Of a stretch of 55,567 bases of DNA, positions 27,454 to 36,142 are shown piece by piece. The stretch lies in contig NZ_QZDT01000028.1 in the NCBI RefSeq assembly GCF_009917485.1, positions 1 to 55,567 of the forward strand, read 5' to 3'. The notes beneath the pieces were generated by a model. The model searched no databases, had not been told where the DNA came from, and worked only from the letters and a program-made list of their open reading frames with translations. Numbering within the stretch: position 1 is the stretch's first letter; every line of letters begins with the position of its first letter. This DNA is from Parablautia muri (lineage in GTDB: Bacteria > Bacillota > Clostridia > Lachnospirales > Lachnospiraceae). Position numbers and translations under genes: made by a program.

Positions 27454-27481
27454 GTAAGGTTAATTCTTAACGGTTCCTTAC
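27454..27481. promoter_or_regulatory. Palindrome upstream of vanG
   Basis: GTAAGG-TTAA-TTC-TTAA is followed by CGGTT and CCTTAC, giving a dyad at 27454-27481, 33 bp before vanG. It may be an operator or a 5'-UTR hairpin. The 384-bp gap to the F420 ligase homologue is AT-rich and holds no other feature I can support. Confidence 0.4.
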
Positions 27482-27513
27482 TGGATACAAAAAACAGGGA
27501 AAGGAAAAGGAAA

Positions 27514-28581
27514 ATGGAAAAAATAAATGTTGCAGTAATTTTTGGAGGCTGTTCATCTGAATATAAGGTATCTTTAGAATCAGCCTGCGGGGTGATTCTG
27601 AATCTGAACAGGGACAAGTATGAGCCGGTATTGATTGGCATCACCAGGGAGGGGGAATGGTTTTATTTTACCGGAGATGTGGATGAGATAAAAAATGATA
27701 CATGGTTTACCGGCAAAAATTGCATGAGGGCGATCCTATCCCCGGACAGAAAGGCCCACAAACTTTTGGTTTTTCATAAAGAGGACGGTGTGGACACCGT
27801 ACCAGTGGATGTGGCATTTCCTGTATTACATGGGAAATGGGGAGAGGATGGAACGGTTCAGGGGCTGATTGAGCTTGCAGGGATTCCCCTTGCCGGCTGC
27901 GGCGTTTTATCTTCAGCCCTTTGTATGGATAAAGACCGGGCTCATAAGCTTGTGGAGGCGGCAGGCGTATGTGTCCCAAAGGCGCGTGTGTTTGGGATGC
28001 AGGCCAAAATCACAGAGGGCGGCAGGGAGATAAAAGATTTTGCAAAAGAAACAGGATATCCTCTTTTTGTCAAACCGGTAAAAGCAGGGTCTTCCTTTGG
28101 GGTAACGAAGGTGGGGGAGGCGGCCTGCCTTAAAGAGGCTGTGGAGCTTGCCTTTTTGTACGATGACCAGATAATTGTGGAGGAAAATATAGACGGATTT
28201 GAGGTTGGATGCGCTGTGCTGGGAAAGGAAACTCTGACGGTAGGGGAGGTGGATGAAATCGAGCTTTCCGGAGGCTTCTTTGACTTTACCGAAAAATATA
28301 CCTTAAAGACTTCCGCAATACATGTGCCGGCAAGAATCAGCGCACAAAAGGCTAAGGAGTTAAAGGAGACGGCAAAGGTTATTTACAGAACCCTTGGATG
28401 CGCCGGGTTTGCAAGAGTGGATATGTTTTTGACACCGGAGGGAAAGATTGTATTTAACGAAGTCAACACCATTCCGGGATTTACGGAACACAGCCGCTAT
28501 CCGGGGATGATGAAGGCGGCCGGGTATTCTTTTGGAGAAATTCTGGAAAAAATCATCACATTGGCATTGGAGGGTATTTAA
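27514..28581 (+). CDS. vanG: D-Ala:D-Ser ligase, VanG type
   Basis: This 355-residue ATP-grasp ligase starts with NVAVIFGGCSSEYKVSLESA. It has FPVLHGKWGEDGTVQG and, in the omega loop, ELSGGFFDFTEKYTLKTS, the VanG-type pattern rather than that of housekeeping Ddl or the D-Ala-D-Lac ligases VanA and VanB. It would make D-Ala-D-Ser for peptidoglycan precursors with low vancomycin affinity. The next two genes complete the pathway. The start at 27514 has GGAAAGGAAAAGG upstream. Specificity is inferred from motif and neighbours. Confidence 0.88.
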   Translation: MEKINVAVIFGGCSSEYKVSLESACGVILNLNRDKYEPVLIGITREGEWFYFTGDVDEIKNDTWFTGKNCMRAILSPDRKAHKLLVFHKEDGVDTVPVDVAFPVLHGKWGEDGTVQGLIELAGIPLAGCGVLSSALCMDKDRAHKLVEAAGVCVPKARVFGMQAKITEGGREIKDFAKETGYPLFVKPVKAGSSFGVTKVGEAACLKEAVELAFLYDDQIIVEENIDGFEVGCAVLGKETLTVGEVDEIELSGGFFDFTEKYTLKTSAIHVPARISAQKAKELKETAKVIYRTLGCAGFARVDMFLTPEGKIVFNEVNTIPGFTEHSRYPGMMKAAGYSFGEILEKIITLALEGI

Positions 28582-28708
28582 AAATACCATGCATACTTTT
28601 GGCTGGAGCTATGATATGTTTTCAGTTAGAGGCATAACAATTTGGTATGGGCTCTGCTTTGTAAAGAGGCATTGCAGGCTGTGCTTGTGATATGGGGGAG
28701 GTATCGGC

Positions 28709-29482
28709 ATGGAGAAAGTTATTTTGCAGAGGGAAAACATTTATACAGGGAGTCTGGTTCTGGTAAACCGTGCTTATAGATGGGCAGCGGGCAGCGGAGA
28801 GGATTTGGAACCGGTTCAAAGCGGAGAGTGCGATATCCTGATGCAGCGTATGGCGGTCAAACTTTTAACCAGGCTCATGGGGAAAATAAACGGCTGGCAA
28901 AGAATCGTTCCGGTCAGCGGCTGGCGGTCAGGAAAAGAGCAGAGAGAAATTTGGGATCATTCACTTGCGGAAAGTGGCAGGGAGTTTACGGAAAAGTACG
29001 TTGCTTACCCTGGCCACAGTGAGCACCAGACAGGTCTTGCCATTGACCTTGGCTTAAAACAGGAAAATATTGACTTTATACGCCCGGATTTTCCTTATGA
29101 AGGAATCTGCCAGACGTTCCGGCAAAAAGCGGTTCAATATGGCTTTGTGGAGAGATATCCTTCGGGAAAAGAAGAAATCACGGGAATCGGGCATGAACCT
29201 TGGCACTTTCGTTATGTGGGCATTCCCCACGCTATGATTATGGAGCAGGAGAATTTAGCCCTTGAAGAATACATTTCTTTTGTCAAAAAGTATCCCCATG
29301 GACAGAAGGTTTATAGCTTTAACAAAAATGGAATGCGGGCTTTCATTTCTTATTTAGAGGCGGAGCAGGGGCAAACCACCGTGCTTGAAATGGAGGAGGA
29401 TTATCCCTATACGGTCTCAGGTAACAATGTGGACGGATTTATCCTTACTCAGTATGAGACAATGAGAACTATTTTAGATTGA
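28709..29482 (+). CDS. vanXY: D,D-peptidase/carboxypeptidase, VanXY type
   Basis: This 257-residue zinc peptidase has the VanY/VanXY metal motif SxHxxGxAxD with His106 and Asp113 (PGHSEHQTGLAIDLG) and the EPWH motif with Glu163 and His166. VanXY proteins remove D-Ala-D-Ala dipeptide and the terminal D-Ala of precursors. No signal peptide or transmembrane segment is visible, which fits a cytoplasmic VanXY rather than membrane VanY. It is preceded by GGGGGAGGT in a short relative of the hairpin repeat. About 75 extra C-terminal residues lie after the catalytic core. Confidence 0.88.
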   Translation: MEKVILQRENIYTGSLVLVNRAYRWAAGSGEDLEPVQSGECDILMQRMAVKLLTRLMGKINGWQRIVPVSGWRSGKEQREIWDHSLAESGREFTEKYVAYPGHSEHQTGLAIDLGLKQENIDFIRPDFPYEGICQTFRQKAVQYGFVERYPSGKEEITGIGHEPWHFRYVGIPHAMIMEQENLALEEYISFVKKYPHGQKVYSFNKNGMRAFISYLEAEQGQTTVLEMEEDYPYTVSGNNVDGFILTQYETMRTILD

Positions 29483-29503
29483 ATATGAGGGAGAGAAGAA
29501 AAT

Positions 29504-31738
29504 TTGAATACGAATCAAACTTACGGAGGGCTTGACAGATTCAGGGTGATTGCGGCTTTTATGGTGGTGGCCATTCATACATCGCCCCTTTTATCTTACA
29601 GCGCGGACGCGGACTTTTTACTGACAAGGGTTTTGTGCCGGGTTGCGGTTCCCTTCTTTTTTATGGTGACAGGGTATTTTGTGGCGGGCGATTTTTTTAT
29701 ACGCCGGGATGGGGCTTTCAAAAAATTTTTAAGATATATAAAAAAGACGGCTGTTTTGTACGGCAGCGCTATCTTGCTTTATCTGCCTGTAGGTATTTAT
29801 GCGGGCCACTATAAGGAATTAAACATAAGCTCAGTAATCAGAATGCTGCTATTTGATGGAACCTTTTATCATTTGTGGTATTTCCCCGCCTGTATGATCG
29901 GTGTGGCGCTGGTGTATTTGATGAGTATATCCGGAATAAAAATACAGGTATGGATGGTGGTATCGGGAGCGCTTTACCTAATCGGGCTTTTAGGGGATAG
30001 TTACTTTGGCTGCATAAAAGAAGGTTCCGTTTTGTACCACATTTATATGCAAGGCTTTCAGATTTTTTCCTATACAAGAAACGGACTGTTCATGGCACCA
30101 ATCTTCTTAATTTTGGGGATTAAAATTTTTTTAGGGAATAAATTTTATTCAGAAAGTAAAGTTTCTTTCGAAAACAAAAATGCTTTAAAGACAAAGAAAC
30201 TTTCAGGGGCTGGAATGGAAAGTGGAAAAAGCACCCAGGATTCCTTAAATTTGTTGGCGAATTGTATAGGACTTACGGTTTTTGGATTGTTGATGGTGGC
30301 AGAAGCATTTACCCTGCGGCATTTTGGAGTGCAAAGGCATGACAGTATGTACATTATGCTGATACCAACTGCAATCTTTCTCATGAAGGCGCTTTTAGCA
30401 TGGCAGGGTAGGTCTTCTAAATTCTTAAGAAATACGGCAATGTGGATTTATATACTGCATCCCGTCATGATTGTAGTGGTGAGGGGAGCGGCCAGGGCTT
30501 TGCATTTAACCGGAATTTTGGTGGATAACAGCCTTGGGCATTATCTTGCGGTGAGTTGTTTTTCCACGATTGCAGCCGTGGTCCTTTCTCAATGGACGGA
30601 GCGTAAAAAAAAAGAGGATTTTAAATGCGGGAGAGCGTGGATTGAGCTGAGCAGAAGCGCCCTGCGGCAAAATGTAACGGCTCTGCAAAAGAGAGTGCCG
30701 GATGCATGTAAGCTGATGCCTGCCCTTAAGGCGGATGCCTATGGACATGGAGCGGTTCTGATCGCAAGGGAATTAGCCGATATGGGTGTGGACGCTTTTT
30801 GCGTTGCCAGCGTGGAGGAAGGGATAGAGCTGCGCAGACATGGGATAAAAGGTGAAATTCTAATTTTGGGTTATACCCACCCTGACTTGTTTCCCTTACT
30901 TTTTAGGTATCGCCTGTCACAGACCGTGGTTGACTTTCCTTATGCGGTGCTTTTGAACCGCTATGGCAAAAAAATACATGTGCACATTGGAGTGGACACC
31001 GGAATGCATCGTTTAGGGGAGCGCAGTGAAAATGTGGACAGGCTGTACAATATCTGCCGGATGAAAAATCTGATTGTGGACGGTATGTATACCCACCTTT
31101 GCGCCGATGATACCCTAAAAAAGCGGGAAATGGAATTTACGGATTTGCAGGCGAAGGTTTTTTATAAGCTTATTAAGGAATTAGAGGAAAGAGGCTGTCC
31201 GCGGCCTAAAATCCATTTACAGTCAAGCTACGGAATCTTTCATTACCCGGAGCTTGCGGAGGATTATGTACGGGTGGGTATTGCGCTGTACGGTGTTTTG
31301 AGCACCGGGGAAGATACGGAGAAATATAAAGATATATTGAAACCGGTTTTATCTTTGAAGGCAAGAATTACATCGGTAAGAAACTTGTATGCAGGTGAAA
31401 GCGCAGGGTATGGTCTGGAATTTCAGGCAAAAAAGGATATGAAGATCGCCGCGCTTTCAATCGGATATGGGGACGGCTATCCACGGGGGCTTTCCGGGGG
31501 CGAAAGCGCAGTTTTAATTGAGGGCCGCAGGGCTCCTGTGATTGGGCGCATCTGTATGGACCAGACCATTGTGGATGTAAGCGGCATTCCGGGGGTGAAA
31601 GCAGGGGATGTGGCGGTGCTGATTGGGAAAAGCGGTGAGGAGGAAATTTCAGTCTGCCATCTGGCAAAGGAGACGGGGACGATTACAAATGAGATTTTAA
31701 GCAGAATGGGTGCGAGACTTGAAAGAATTGTGGTGTAA
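29504..31738 (+). CDS. vanT: Membrane-bound serine racemase, VanT type
   Basis: This 744-residue fusion has an acyltransferase-3-like membrane domain of about ten helices (1-370), then a PLP alanine-racemase-fold domain (375-744). The PLP lysine is Lys409 in ALKADAYGHG. Near the C-terminus the TITNEIL segment has Asn729 where alanine racemases read INYEV. That Tyr-to-Asn change (Tyr354 in the Geobacillus enzyme) is, to my knowledge, linked to serine racemase activity. It would supply D-Ser to VanG. The start is TTG at 29504, with AGGGAGAG about 9 nt upstream. Confidence 0.88.
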   Translation: MNTNQTYGGLDRFRVIAAFMVVAIHTSPLLSYSADADFLLTRVLCRVAVPFFFMVTGYFVAGDFFIRRDGAFKKFLRYIKKTAVLYGSAILLYLPVGIYAGHYKELNISSVIRMLLFDGTFYHLWYFPACMIGVALVYLMSISGIKIQVWMVVSGALYLIGLLGDSYFGCIKEGSVLYHIYMQGFQIFSYTRNGLFMAPIFLILGIKIFLGNKFYSESKVSFENKNALKTKKLSGAGMESGKSTQDSLNLLANCIGLTVFGLLMVAEAFTLRHFGVQRHDSMYIMLIPTAIFLMKALLAWQGRSSKFLRNTAMWIYILHPVMIVVVRGAARALHLTGILVDNSLGHYLAVSCFSTIAAVVLSQWTERKKKEDFKCGRAWIELSRSALRQNVTALQKRVPDACKLMPALKADAYGHGAVLIARELADMGVDAFCVASVEEGIELRRHGIKGEILILGYTHPDLFPLLFRYRLSQTVVDFPYAVLLNRYGKKIHVHIGVDTGMHRLGERSENVDRLYNICRMKNLIVDGMYTHLCADDTLKKREMEFTDLQAKVFYKLIKELEERGCPRPKIHLQSSYGIFHYPELAEDYVRVGIALYGVLSTGEDTEKYKDILKPVLSLKARITSVRNLYAGESAGYGLEFQAKKDMKIAALSIGYGDGYPRGLSGGESAVLIEGRRAPVIGRICMDQTIVDVSGIPGVKAGDVAVLIGKSGEEEISVCHLAKETGTITNEILSRMGARLERIVV

Positions 31739-31821
31739 AGAACGGCGCGAAATAATGTTTTCCGCGTGTTTTTTACTTTTTGGAAAATAAAGGCGGCAGT
31801 TTTCAGGCTGCTAATTCATAT

Positions 31822-31868
31822 AAAAGATCTGAAACTCTATGAAACATGTAGAGCTCAGGTCTTTTTTA
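31822..31868 (+). terminator. Terminator of the van cluster
   Basis: AAAGATCTGA pairs with TCAGGTCTTT (one G-T pair). An inner CTCTA/TAGAG stem extends it, and the helix runs into TTTTTT. It closes vanG-vanXY-vanT. Bases 31869-32364 hold an AT-rich segment with the palindrome and direct repeat listed next. Confidence 0.75.
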
Positions 31869-32082
31869 TATCAGCGCGGTGTGTGAATCATAGGCGCCTG
31901 TTTTTTGACTTGACAAATCAATTTGCAGCGCATGACAATCTGTAATTATCCCAATCAATATGCATAAATGAGAAGGAACACATGAACGATATTTTGTTGT
32001 TTACTGTCCGAATTTGTCTTATTATAGTGCAGAATATACCTAATGTAGGAGAGAAAAGCATTGCAGACGAAAAATAAAAAAA

Positions 32083-32113
32083 CATTTCATAAAATTATAT
32101 ATTTTACGAAATG
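32083..32113. repeat. Left TTTCRTAAA-type palindrome
   Basis: CATTTCATAAAAT at 32083-32095 pairs with ATTTTACGAAATG at 32101-32113 (12 of 13). A very similar palindrome lies at 33720-33754. The two bracket the lone recombinase and its direct repeats. They could be regulator sites or recombination sites. Confidence 0.55.
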
Positions 32114-32314
32114 CAAAAAGAAAGAAATAATTGCAAATAAATGTAAATATTACAAAAACGCTAAAGAAACTATACTACAAACCACTAAAAAAATCAACTA
32201 TGTATTTTATTTTTACATTTTTTATCTTTATTTCAAATAAATCCACTTATTTTTTCGAAATATTAAAGGCTTGGATTGCTGCTGATGGTATATTTATCTG
32301 AAACTATTGTTCTT

Positions 32315-32346
32315 AAATTTTTTTTAGACCGTCAAAATTCTGGTCA
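32315..32346 (+). repeat. Left direct repeat flanking the recombinase
   Basis: A 32-bp sequence runs AAATTTTTTTTAGACC, then GTCAAAATTCT, then GGTCA. It recurs at 33632-33662 in the same orientation with only two differences, one a single T. Each copy has an AGACC/GGTC dyad in A/T-rich flanks. Only 19 bp separate this copy from the recombinase start. Confidence 0.65.
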
Positions 32347-32364
32347 AAAAGAAAGGAGTCAGTC

Positions 32365-33485
32365 ATGTCAAGAAGAGGAGCTAATATTTATAAGAGAAAG
32401 GATGGCCGCTGGGAAGGCCGTATTGTAATAGAAAGAAGCAAAAACGGTATACGCAGCTATCGTTCTGTCTACGGAAGAAATTATAATGAAGTGAAGGAAA
32501 AGCTGGAGCTTTTCAGAAAACCCACAAAGTGGAAGGGGAGCCTGTGAAAGGCAGCCTTGCGGATGTGATAGATATGTGGCTTAAGGAAAAGGGACCTTCA
32601 TGGAAAAAAACCACTTATACGGTTTACTGCCAGACAATAGATAAGTATATTATCCCCAGAATTGGAGATGTGAAAGCAAATCAGATAGATACCAAGAGGT
32701 TAGAGGCATTTGTAGAAAGCATCCGGGAGGATACGGACGGAGCCATGCTTTCTGACCGGTATTTAAGAAGTATATGCGCAATTGTCCTGCGTGCCCTTAG
32801 ATATGTAAAAAAGAAATACCACTACGCCATAGAAATTCCAGAGAACCTGATTATGCCGGCCAGGAGGACACAGGTGATGCTTCCCGGACAGCAGGATATG
32901 GGCGTTTTAGAAAAATATCTTTTGGAAAATGCAGGGGATGATACCTGTCTTGGGGTTTTGATTGTTTTTTATACGGGCATTCGAATTGGGGAAGCCTGTG
33001 CTCTGACCTGGGGAGATGTGAATCTTGAGGAGGGCGTTATTTATGTTCGAAAAAACATGCAGAGGGTAAAAACATCTGAAGGGAAGAAAAGCAGTACCGA
33101 AGTTCTATTGCAAACACCGAAGACATGCACTTCATTTAGAATTATTCCTATTCCACCGGTGCTTTTTCCACTTTTACAACAGTATAAGCAGGAAGATGCT
33201 AAGTATATCATTAAGGGGAGGAAAAAAAGCTGGGTAGAGCCGAGGACCCTGCAGTACCGATTTGCAAAAATATTGAATGAATGTCAGATTAAGAGCTTTA
33301 ACTTTCATATGCTCCGGCATGCTTTTGCTACCAGATGCATTGACAAAGGGTTTGATGCCAAAAGCCTCAGTGAGATTTTAGGACACAGCAGTGTGCAGGT
33401 CACATTAAATTTGTATGTTCATTCCAGCTTGGAGCATAAGAAGGAACTGATGGAAAAATTTGATATATGCTGTTATGGGAGTTAG
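32365..33485 (+). pseudogene. Capsule-linked tyrosine recombinase, split by a frameshift
   Basis: The first 60 residues (MSRRGANIYKRKDGRWEGRI) are the AP2-like arm-binding domain of an integrase; that frame ends in KWKGSL at 32547. From GTG at 32529 the -1 frame continues EGEPVKGSLADVIDMWL through a 318-residue core, with the Arg in YTGIRIGEACAL, HMLRH, GHSS and Tyr in LNLYVHS. The joint is at CAC-AAA-GTG, so a one-base error or -1 slippage would join the parts. The catalytic set is complete, so the core might work alone. It lies just upstream of the capsule genes. Confidence 0.75.
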
Positions 33486-33631
33486 AACTTGCATTTGTAT
33501 TATAGATAATAAATATGTGTAATAAAGGGAATATTTGCTTACTACCTAAAAAAAGAAATACTGTGAAATTTGATAAAACGATATGTAATGTGCTTAATAA
33601 TATACAATTTGTTTGTCTTTTCAAAATTATA

Positions 33632-33662
33632 AAATTTTTTTAGACCGTCAAAAATCTGGTCA
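33632..33662 (+). repeat. Right direct repeat flanking the recombinase
   Basis: This is the second copy of the 32315-32346 repeat, 31 bp with one T fewer. Recombination between the two copies would excise a 1.3-kb circle carrying the recombinase. The 33486-33887 gap contains this repeat, the palindrome at 33720, and the probable capsule promoter region. Confidence 0.65.
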
Positions 33663-33719
33663 GGAAGCAGGGCATATGTCCTGCTTCCCTTCATTTAAAG
33701 GTTTTTAGGAGCCATCTTG

Positions 33720-33754
33720 CTTATTTCGTAAAATATATAAATTTACGAAATAAG
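33720..33754. repeat. Right TTTCGTAAA-type palindrome
   Basis: CTTATTTCGTAAA at 33720-33732 pairs perfectly with TTTACGAAATAAG at 33742-33754 over 9 bp. It resembles 32083-32113. It lies 134 bp before the first capsule gene and may be an operator for the locus. Confidence 0.55.
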
Positions 33755-33887
33755 AAAATGCAAATTCAGGTAAAATCCGGCGCTTTCATAGTGGACTGGA
33801 CGGACGCAATGGACGGCAGATTTGGATGTTCAGGCCATTGTCTGGTGCCATAGCAGAAAGCGAATAGGGAGGAAGGTGAAAAAAAGC

Positions 33888-34613
33888 TTGGATTCCTACA
33901 TAGATATTCATTCCCATATTCTGCCTCAAATAGACGATGGGGCGGAAAGTTTTGACACAAGTATGGAAATGCTGCGCACAGCATGGGGCGATGGAATACG
34001 GGAAATTATCTTAACGCCTCACAACAAGCCCGCACACCATAATGCAGGACCTGAAAAAATAGAATTGCTCATAAAAGATTTGCAAAAAAGAACCAAAGAG
34101 GAAGGAATAAACATGGCCTTTCATATGGGAAATGAAATGTATTATGGCAGTGACATGACGGAAAAGTTAGACCAGGGAAAAGCCTGCACCATGGCGGGAT
34201 CTGCTTATGTTCTGATTGAGTTTGGAGTGGGGGACGATTTTGATCACATCAGGTATGGACTGTATGAGGCGCTTGCCCATGGTTGGCGGCCCATCCTTGC
34301 CCATGTAGAAAGATATAGCCGGATGCTTATGAAGACAGAGCGGGTAGAAGACTTAGTCAGGATGGGATGCTATATACAGGTGAACGCTGGCAGCATCATG
34401 GGAGATTTTGGATTTGGGGCAAGGCAGTTAACCAAAAAGCTTTTGGCACAGGGGCTGGTACATTTTGTGGCAACGGATGCCCACGACATGGGAAAAAGGC
34501 GGCCCATGCTTTCGGAATGCGCAAGATATGTGGGTAAAAAATATGGGGAGGAGTATGGGGAGAGACTCTTTTACGGGAACCCCATGCGCGTTATAAGGGA
34601 TGTATATATCTAA
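33888..34613 (+). CDS. PHP-type protein tyrosine phosphatase (CpsB/YwqE family)
   Basis: This protein of about 241 residues has the PHP metal-binding motif DIHSHILPQIDDGAES at the start, then TPHNKP, AHVERY and ATDAHDMG. CpsB/YwqE enzymes remove phosphate from the BY-kinase tyrosine cluster and so tune capsule synthesis; the kinase lies at 36143-37024. The preferred start is TTG at 33888, with GGAAGGTGA 8 nt before it; GTG at 33876 is possible but close to the site. It opens the capsule operon. Confidence 0.88.
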   Translation: MDSYIDIHSHILPQIDDGAESFDTSMEMLRTAWGDGIREIILTPHNKPAHHNAGPEKIELLIKDLQKRTKEEGINMAFHMGNEMYYGSDMTEKLDQGKACTMAGSAYVLIEFGVGDDFDHIRYGLYEALAHGWRPILAHVERYSRMLMKTERVEDLVRMGCYIQVNAGSIMGDFGFGARQLTKKLLAQGLVHFVATDAHDMGKRRPMLSECARYVGKKYGEEYGERLFYGNPMRVIRDVYI

Positions 34614-34701
34614 AGTTGTGCCTGCGTTTGTAATGGAAAGCTTTTTTGGATGAATAAACTTTTACAAAGTAGAAGTTCCATGTTGGGAGCTTTGAGCAAA
34701 A

Positions 34702-35478
34702 ATGGGAAAGGAAAATGGAAATCAGATGGGTAATGATGAAATTGAAATAGACCTTCTTGAAATCTTTCATATCTTGGTCGGAAGACTATGGCTGATTTTG
34801 AGCGCCGGACTGCTGGCAGCGCTGGTCTGCCTGTTGCTTAGCAGCTTTGTGCTGACACCTTATTATGAATCAACCACAAGGATTTATATCCTGAATAAAA
34901 CAGAAAATGCTGCAGTCAGCTACAGTGATGTGCAGATTGGCACCCAGCTTACAAAGGATTACGCGGAGCTGATTAACAGCCGTTACGTGTTGGAAGAGGT
35001 TATTCAGAAGCTTTCTTTAGATGTGGAATATAAAGAACTGTTAAAAAAGGTCAGCGTGGAAACGCCTACGGATACCCGTATTGTGGCAATTACGGTGGAG
35101 GATGCGGATCCGATACAGGCGATGGAGACGGCTAACTGCATTAGGGAAGTGGCTGGCAGCCACATACAGAATGTGATGGACATAGAAGCAGTGAACGTGG
35201 TGGAACAGGCAAACATGCCCACAGAAAAAGCGGGCCCCAGTGTGTTGAAGTGGACGGCAATTGGAGGCGCTATAGGCGTTCTGATTGTATGCGCTATTAT
35301 CATAGTGCGGTACCTGATGGATGATACGATCAAATCATCAGAGGATGTGGAGAAATACCTGGGCTTAAGCACCTTGGCGCTGATACCGGCGGCAGCGGAT
35401 GAAGCGGGCAGTAAAAAGAAGAAAAGCAGCAGCCAGGTCAGGAGCGGAATTTTGTCTCGCAGAATAGGCAGAGCATAA
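34702..35478 (+). CDS. Wzz/CapA-type chain-length and kinase-activator protein
   Basis: This 258-residue membrane protein has an N-terminal helix (about 31-53), an extracytoplasmic part with the YESTTRIYIL Wzz signature, a second helix (about 186-207), and a basic cytoplasmic tail. It matches the YwqC/CapA/CpsC family, which controls polymer length and activates the separate BY-kinase. It contains no P-loop itself. A proline-containing segment before the second helix (NMPTEKAGPS) is typical. Confidence 0.88.
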   Translation: MGKENGNQMGNDEIEIDLLEIFHILVGRLWLILSAGLLAALVCLLLSSFVLTPYYESTTRIYILNKTENAAVSYSDVQIGTQLTKDYAELINSRYVLEEVIQKLSLDVEYKELLKKVSVETPTDTRIVAITVEDADPIQAMETANCIREVAGSHIQNVMDIEAVNVVEQANMPTEKAGPSVLKWTAIGGAIGVLIVCAIIIVRYLMDDTIKSSEDVEKYLGLSTLALIPAAADEAGSKKKKSSSQVRSGILSRRIGRA

Positions 35479-35581
35479 AACAAAGATATGGAAGCTATAC
35501 GTAAGAGGGGAAATTATATTTCAATTCCGGAAGTTGTTTTCAATTCCAGGTGCGAATTGTAAAAAGAAAAGGAGGCAGGAA

Positions 35582-36049
35582 ATGGCTGTCAGATATTTAC
35601 CAAGAAAAGCAGCAGGGTTTAAGAGGCCGGTGAAAGAAGGAAGCGAGACTCTGCCGGAATATTTAAGGCAGCTAAGAGTCTCCAGCCACTACAGGCAGAA
35701 CTTTGTGGCCTCTAAGCTTAATATCTCAAGACAGACCTATTCCCACTATGAGACAGGGAGAATCAGACCGCCGGCCGGGGCCTTGTACGGCCTGGCGAGA
35801 CTGTATGAAGTGCCTGTGGAAAGTCTGCTTTCCCGCATGGCGTTCAGTCAGTATGGAATAGAAAGCAATCAGGACCAAGACGAGGATTCTAATTACATAA
35901 ATATGGGAGATAAGAAGCCAAAGGTCCATGTCCCGGCATATGAGGATATGAATCAGATGGAAAAACACCTTATCGCCTGTTTCCGGGATCTGGGTGAAAA
36001 AGACAGGGAAGATATTCTTTCTATTATGGAATTAAGAAGAAAGAAATAG
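35582..36049 (+). CDS. XRE-family regulator inside the capsule operon
   Basis: This 155-residue protein has an HTH (FVASKLNISRQTYSHYETGRIRPP) about 40 residues in. A loop and a short C-terminal helix ending DREDILSIMELRRKK follow. The start at 35582 (MAVRYLPRKA) is preceded by GGAGGCAGG. It sits between the Wzz-like and kinase genes, on the same strand, and may regulate the locus through the palindromes near 32083 and 33720. That target is a guess. Confidence 0.82.
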   Translation: MAVRYLPRKAAGFKRPVKEGSETLPEYLRQLRVSSHYRQNFVASKLNISRQTYSHYETGRIRPPAGALYGLARLYEVPVESLLSRMAFSQYGIESNQDQDEDSNYINMGDKKPKVHVPAYEDMNQMEKHLIACFRDLGEKDREDILSIMELRRKK

Positions 36050-36142
36050 CATGAAGTGTGAAGAAAAGCTCTAAGGCATTAAAAAACGCTGCCTAAGAAC
36101 AAAGAAAACTGTTAAAAAAGGATAAGGGGAAAGAAAACCAAA

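Noticed and set aside
27166-27513. vanR-type or vanU-type regulator gene upstream of vanG
   Set aside because: The gap holds no open frame of useful size; only AT-rich DNA and one palindrome are present.
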